Below the pieces are notes generated by a model. It was given only the letters and a program-made list of their open reading frames with translations. It searched no databases and was not told the DNA's origin. From Sabethes cyaneus (lineage: Eukaryota > Arthropoda > Insecta > Diptera > Culicidae), in assembly GCF_943734655.1 (NCBI RefSeq), contig NC_071354.1:177602411-177666410 (forward strand): 64,000 bases of DNA, in the 5' to 3' direction. Positions 61,747 to 64,000 of the stretch are shown piece by piece. A program made the translations under genes and the position numbers. Position 1 is the first letter of the stretch. Each line of letters opens with the position of its first letter.

Positions 61747-62152
61747 TGATTATAGGAGGACCAATCTATTGAAAAATTGTTTGAAACTGATCATTTCTAG
61801 TCCTGGTGCTTCTAGTTTAAAAGCGCCCGCCTAACCAATAAATCTGCTGCGAACATTGTCGAGTGGAACGTATACGGTATCTTGGAGGTGCGGAGATGCC
61901 GGCGTCATAAATGAGACAGCTGGCCGCTTCGCAAGCCCATCGCCCATTGCATCGAAATTGTTCAGCAAGAGTTTGTAATTATAAGCGGTATAATTTTTTT
62001 CATTCATTTCCCCTAGTCAGATCTGTGTATAAGTGAAATAAATCGTAAAGTATAAAAGTTTTGTAGACTTGAGATTAGAAATAATAAAAAAAATTGGTTT
62101 GGAAATAATCGACGACTATGTTCTCTTAAGCAGAATGTCAATGAATTAAACG

Positions 62153-62215
62153 ATTGACTGAAGTTTTTAGAGCGTCTTAGTGGAATACGAAACCTGAAAT
62201 TGAATATTTAATTTC
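62153..62215 (-). repeat. Fragment of the ACAGATACGTAT palindromic family
   Basis: ACTGAAGTTTTTAGAGCGTC and TTAGTGGAATACGAAACCTG are the complement of the right flank of the palindrome at 43976-44208. Only the flank part is present. Confidence 0.5.
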
Positions 62216-62404
62216 AGAATTAATCGATTGTATTATCCTTCAGATGGGAAATACCGATGGTTATTTCAGTCTCCAGTTATTTCCGTATAAACTAAATATT
62301 ACTGCAACAAAATCTTAATAATAAAATTTATTTAAAGTGCAAATCCGTTAGCCGTATAGTGAACACGATAAGTATAAATATAACACACAACTCTCGAATA
62401 GATT

Positions 62405-62625
62405 GTTCGGGTATGAAATGGGGAAGCCAAATGAGGAGCGTCCAATAGAGCTCTTGCCATACCAAGCCCCTACCTAGAGCCTCCAGGTGGCCATTCCTGG
62501 TAATGCTCTATTGAGTAGCCTAGGAGGTGCGATGCTGGGTGGTCCCCGGCTGCCTGATCTCAAAACCGCGGTTTTAGGCAGACGGCGGAGCCACACGGCC
62601 TTTCTAATAGGTAAGTCTAATATAA
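62405..62625 (+). repeat. Unclassified repeat, copy 2 (uninterrupted)
   Basis: TATGAAATGGGGAAG, CCCCTACCTAGAGCCTCC, GTGGCCATTCCTGG, TAGGAGGTGCG and AAAACCGCGGTTTTAGGC. It serves as the empty-site reference for the TIR element at 38039-39290. Could be the 5' region of a larger retroelement. Confidence 0.55.
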
Positions 62626-62629
62626 GTTA

Positions 62630-63379
62630 TTTTAATTATTTTTTTCGTTTTAGCTTCTGAAGCATCTCCTGCTATATAGTAAAAATTTTGGCCAAAACGA
62701 GTTTTAATACTGCACATGGATACCAGAATGACAAAATTAAATTAATTATTAGAAGCACTTATGGAACCTTCCAGGACACAACTCTATTTCATTCGAAGGA
62801 CTGCTGATGAGATTGTTCTATTTTTGCCCATATATACCACATTTCACCTTAATATCATATTATTAATAGTATTATTATTGATATCATATATGTGAAAGGT
62901 TGGATGATGGAGTGGATTGCCAACCTGAATCCTTGAGGTCTGAAGCAAACATGGCAGTTCTCAATTCTCACAAACAAATCACCACGTGGGTTAAAGTTGG
63001 TACAGCGAAATTGATTATTACATGGAAGGATCCTAATGCTGAAAGACGACTCTTTTACCCCGGAATGCGCACAAGTTCCTCTGCTTGTGTGTCCGCCCAA
63101 TCCCTTTTGGCCCTTCTGTAACAGCATTAGTGTGAAATTCATTTGATAATCAAATTTGGATCTACTGTAATTCTACCTATCATACATTGACAAGTCCTTG
63201 AAGTGATGGTGGCTTTCCTGTACTACTACCTACTACTACTACTACTACACAACTCTAGGATAGATTGTTCGATACTTGCAAGTTGCAAATACCACTCAAT
63301 CCATCTGTATGTAACATGTGTATTTCACAACTAATTTGTGCGACTGAGACTACCTGGCTTTTGCTGTCGCGTGCTCGAG
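62630..63379. other. Unannotated DNA with a TAC microsatellite
   Basis: A TAC trinucleotide repeat lies at 63221-63248. The 95-codon minus frame at 63142-62855 has no recognised family features. Confidence 0.4.
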
Positions 63380-63910
63380 TTAACCCTCTAACGGTCAACA
63401 TCGTAAAAACGATGCGATCAAGCTTATGACTATTTTATCAAGAAAGTACACTCAAAATAACCTTAAGTTCTGATTTTCATGCAAAAATAATCATCTGGAT
63501 CAGCGCCAGGTTAGAAAAAGTCCAATTTCTCTTTTTCGTTTTTCATGTCTAACGCTCTACCCAGATATTTTTTCAATTCAGATATTTTACTAAATTGAAA
63601 TAGAGCATGAAATTTACTTATAGAAAATTTTTAAGGTCAATCATTTTGTTCTAGATGTCTTTTTGTTCAAAAGTAAAAAAGGGAATATTCGCGCAATAAA
63701 TTATTTTCGAAATTTTTCGGAATTTTTGTTTTTGAAAGAGGATAACTCTTAAATGCATAGTCAGAATGTTGTGATATTGATATCAAAATGTCAAGAAATT
63801 TGTTCTGAACACATTTTGCATATTGTCAATTCAAAACAAATTTCGTATGCAGCTCTGGAGCTCCAAAAGCGAAGGCCGTCTACAGACGGTCTTACCCGTT
63901 AGAGGGTTAA
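63380..63910. mobile_element. piggyBac-like MITE (531 bp with TTAA)
   Basis: TTAACCCTCTAACGG at the left and CCGTTAGAGGGTTAA at the right. TTAA plus a CCC-start inverted repeat is the piggyBac signature. No transposase. A diverged copy lies at 50130-50487. Confidence 0.75.
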
Positions 63911-64000
63911 ATTCAACAGTAGCCGAGAGTTTACTAATATATTTCCTATGTTCAATTCTAACAAGCGAAAACAAGAACAACAGGTTAGTGCCGATCTTTT

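Larger units (their letters stand above)
60090..62400. other. Mostly unannotated DNA with small repeats
   Basis: 60433-60545 starts TAGGGATGTGCGATATTTTA and is full of ATCGATA units, resembling one end of a hAT-type element; no partner end is seen. 61688-61746 is a perfect hairpin (listed separately). 62153-62215 (minus) is a fragment of the palindromic family. No exon recognised. Confidence 0.4.

Noticed and set aside
62855..63142. 95-codon minus-strand frame as a gene
   Set aside because: No recognised family, and composition does not differ from the surrounding DNA.

Overview
The window looks like nuclear DNA from a culicine-type mosquito (Aedes, Culex or a relative). Three things point that way: an insect dopamine transporter gene spread over introns of many kilobases, a background packed with RTE-, CR1- and R1-like non-LTR retrotransposons plus a tRNA-headed SINE, and many short inverted-repeat DNA elements. 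There is no bacterial or viral gene organisation. Species and clade names are inferred from recognition of protein motifs, not from a search.

Host genes. (1) Bases 3-269 (+) hold the C-terminal end of a Ras-family small GTPase with the G5 motif ECSAK and a CaaX end, CSVQ. (2) The minus strand carries the sodium-dependent dopamine transporter (DAT, SLC6 family). Eight coding exons at 27715-27434, 18138-18004, 17932-17650, 17588-17211, 17149-16912, 16843-16615, 11988-11720 and 11649-11536 splice in phase into about 640 codons. A 22-base exon at 43392-43371 (ATG to a GTATGT donor) is phase-compatible as the start exon; it would make the gene about 32 kb long with a 649-residue product.

Region by region. 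0.3-8.9 kb: GTPase 3' flank, a broken mariner-like transposase, a SINE split by a 407-bp inverted-repeat element (second copy nearby), a 968-bp TA-flanked TIR element, a broken RTE-like retrotransposon and a foldback element. 9-11.5 kb: AT-rich DNA downstream of DAT. 11.5-27.7 kb: DAT, with introns holding small MITEs, RTE debris, very long CATA and CA microsatellites and another RTE copy split by a GC-rich insertion. 29.2-33.6 kb: a degenerate R1-clade element (zinc knuckles, endonuclease, reverse transcriptase) pierced by two small inverted-repeat elements. 33.6-43.4 kb: mostly unique AT-rich DNA with a full SINE, a 1252-bp TIR element and a 1.5-kb foldback. 44-55 kb: a near-perfect palindrome, an 8-bp-TSD hAT-like element, opposed CR1-like fragments, a 1.9-kb Transib-like foldback with CACAGTG ends and 5-bp duplications, and a well-preserved 5'-truncated LINE (RT plus RNase H) with a 14-bp duplication. 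55-64 kb: unique DNA, a SINE, two TTAA-flanked elements and more RTE debris.

The main interest is the layering. Several non-autonomous DNA elements can be delimited exactly because they sit inside other repeats, so ends and target duplications can be read directly. No autonomous transposase matching them is visible here.
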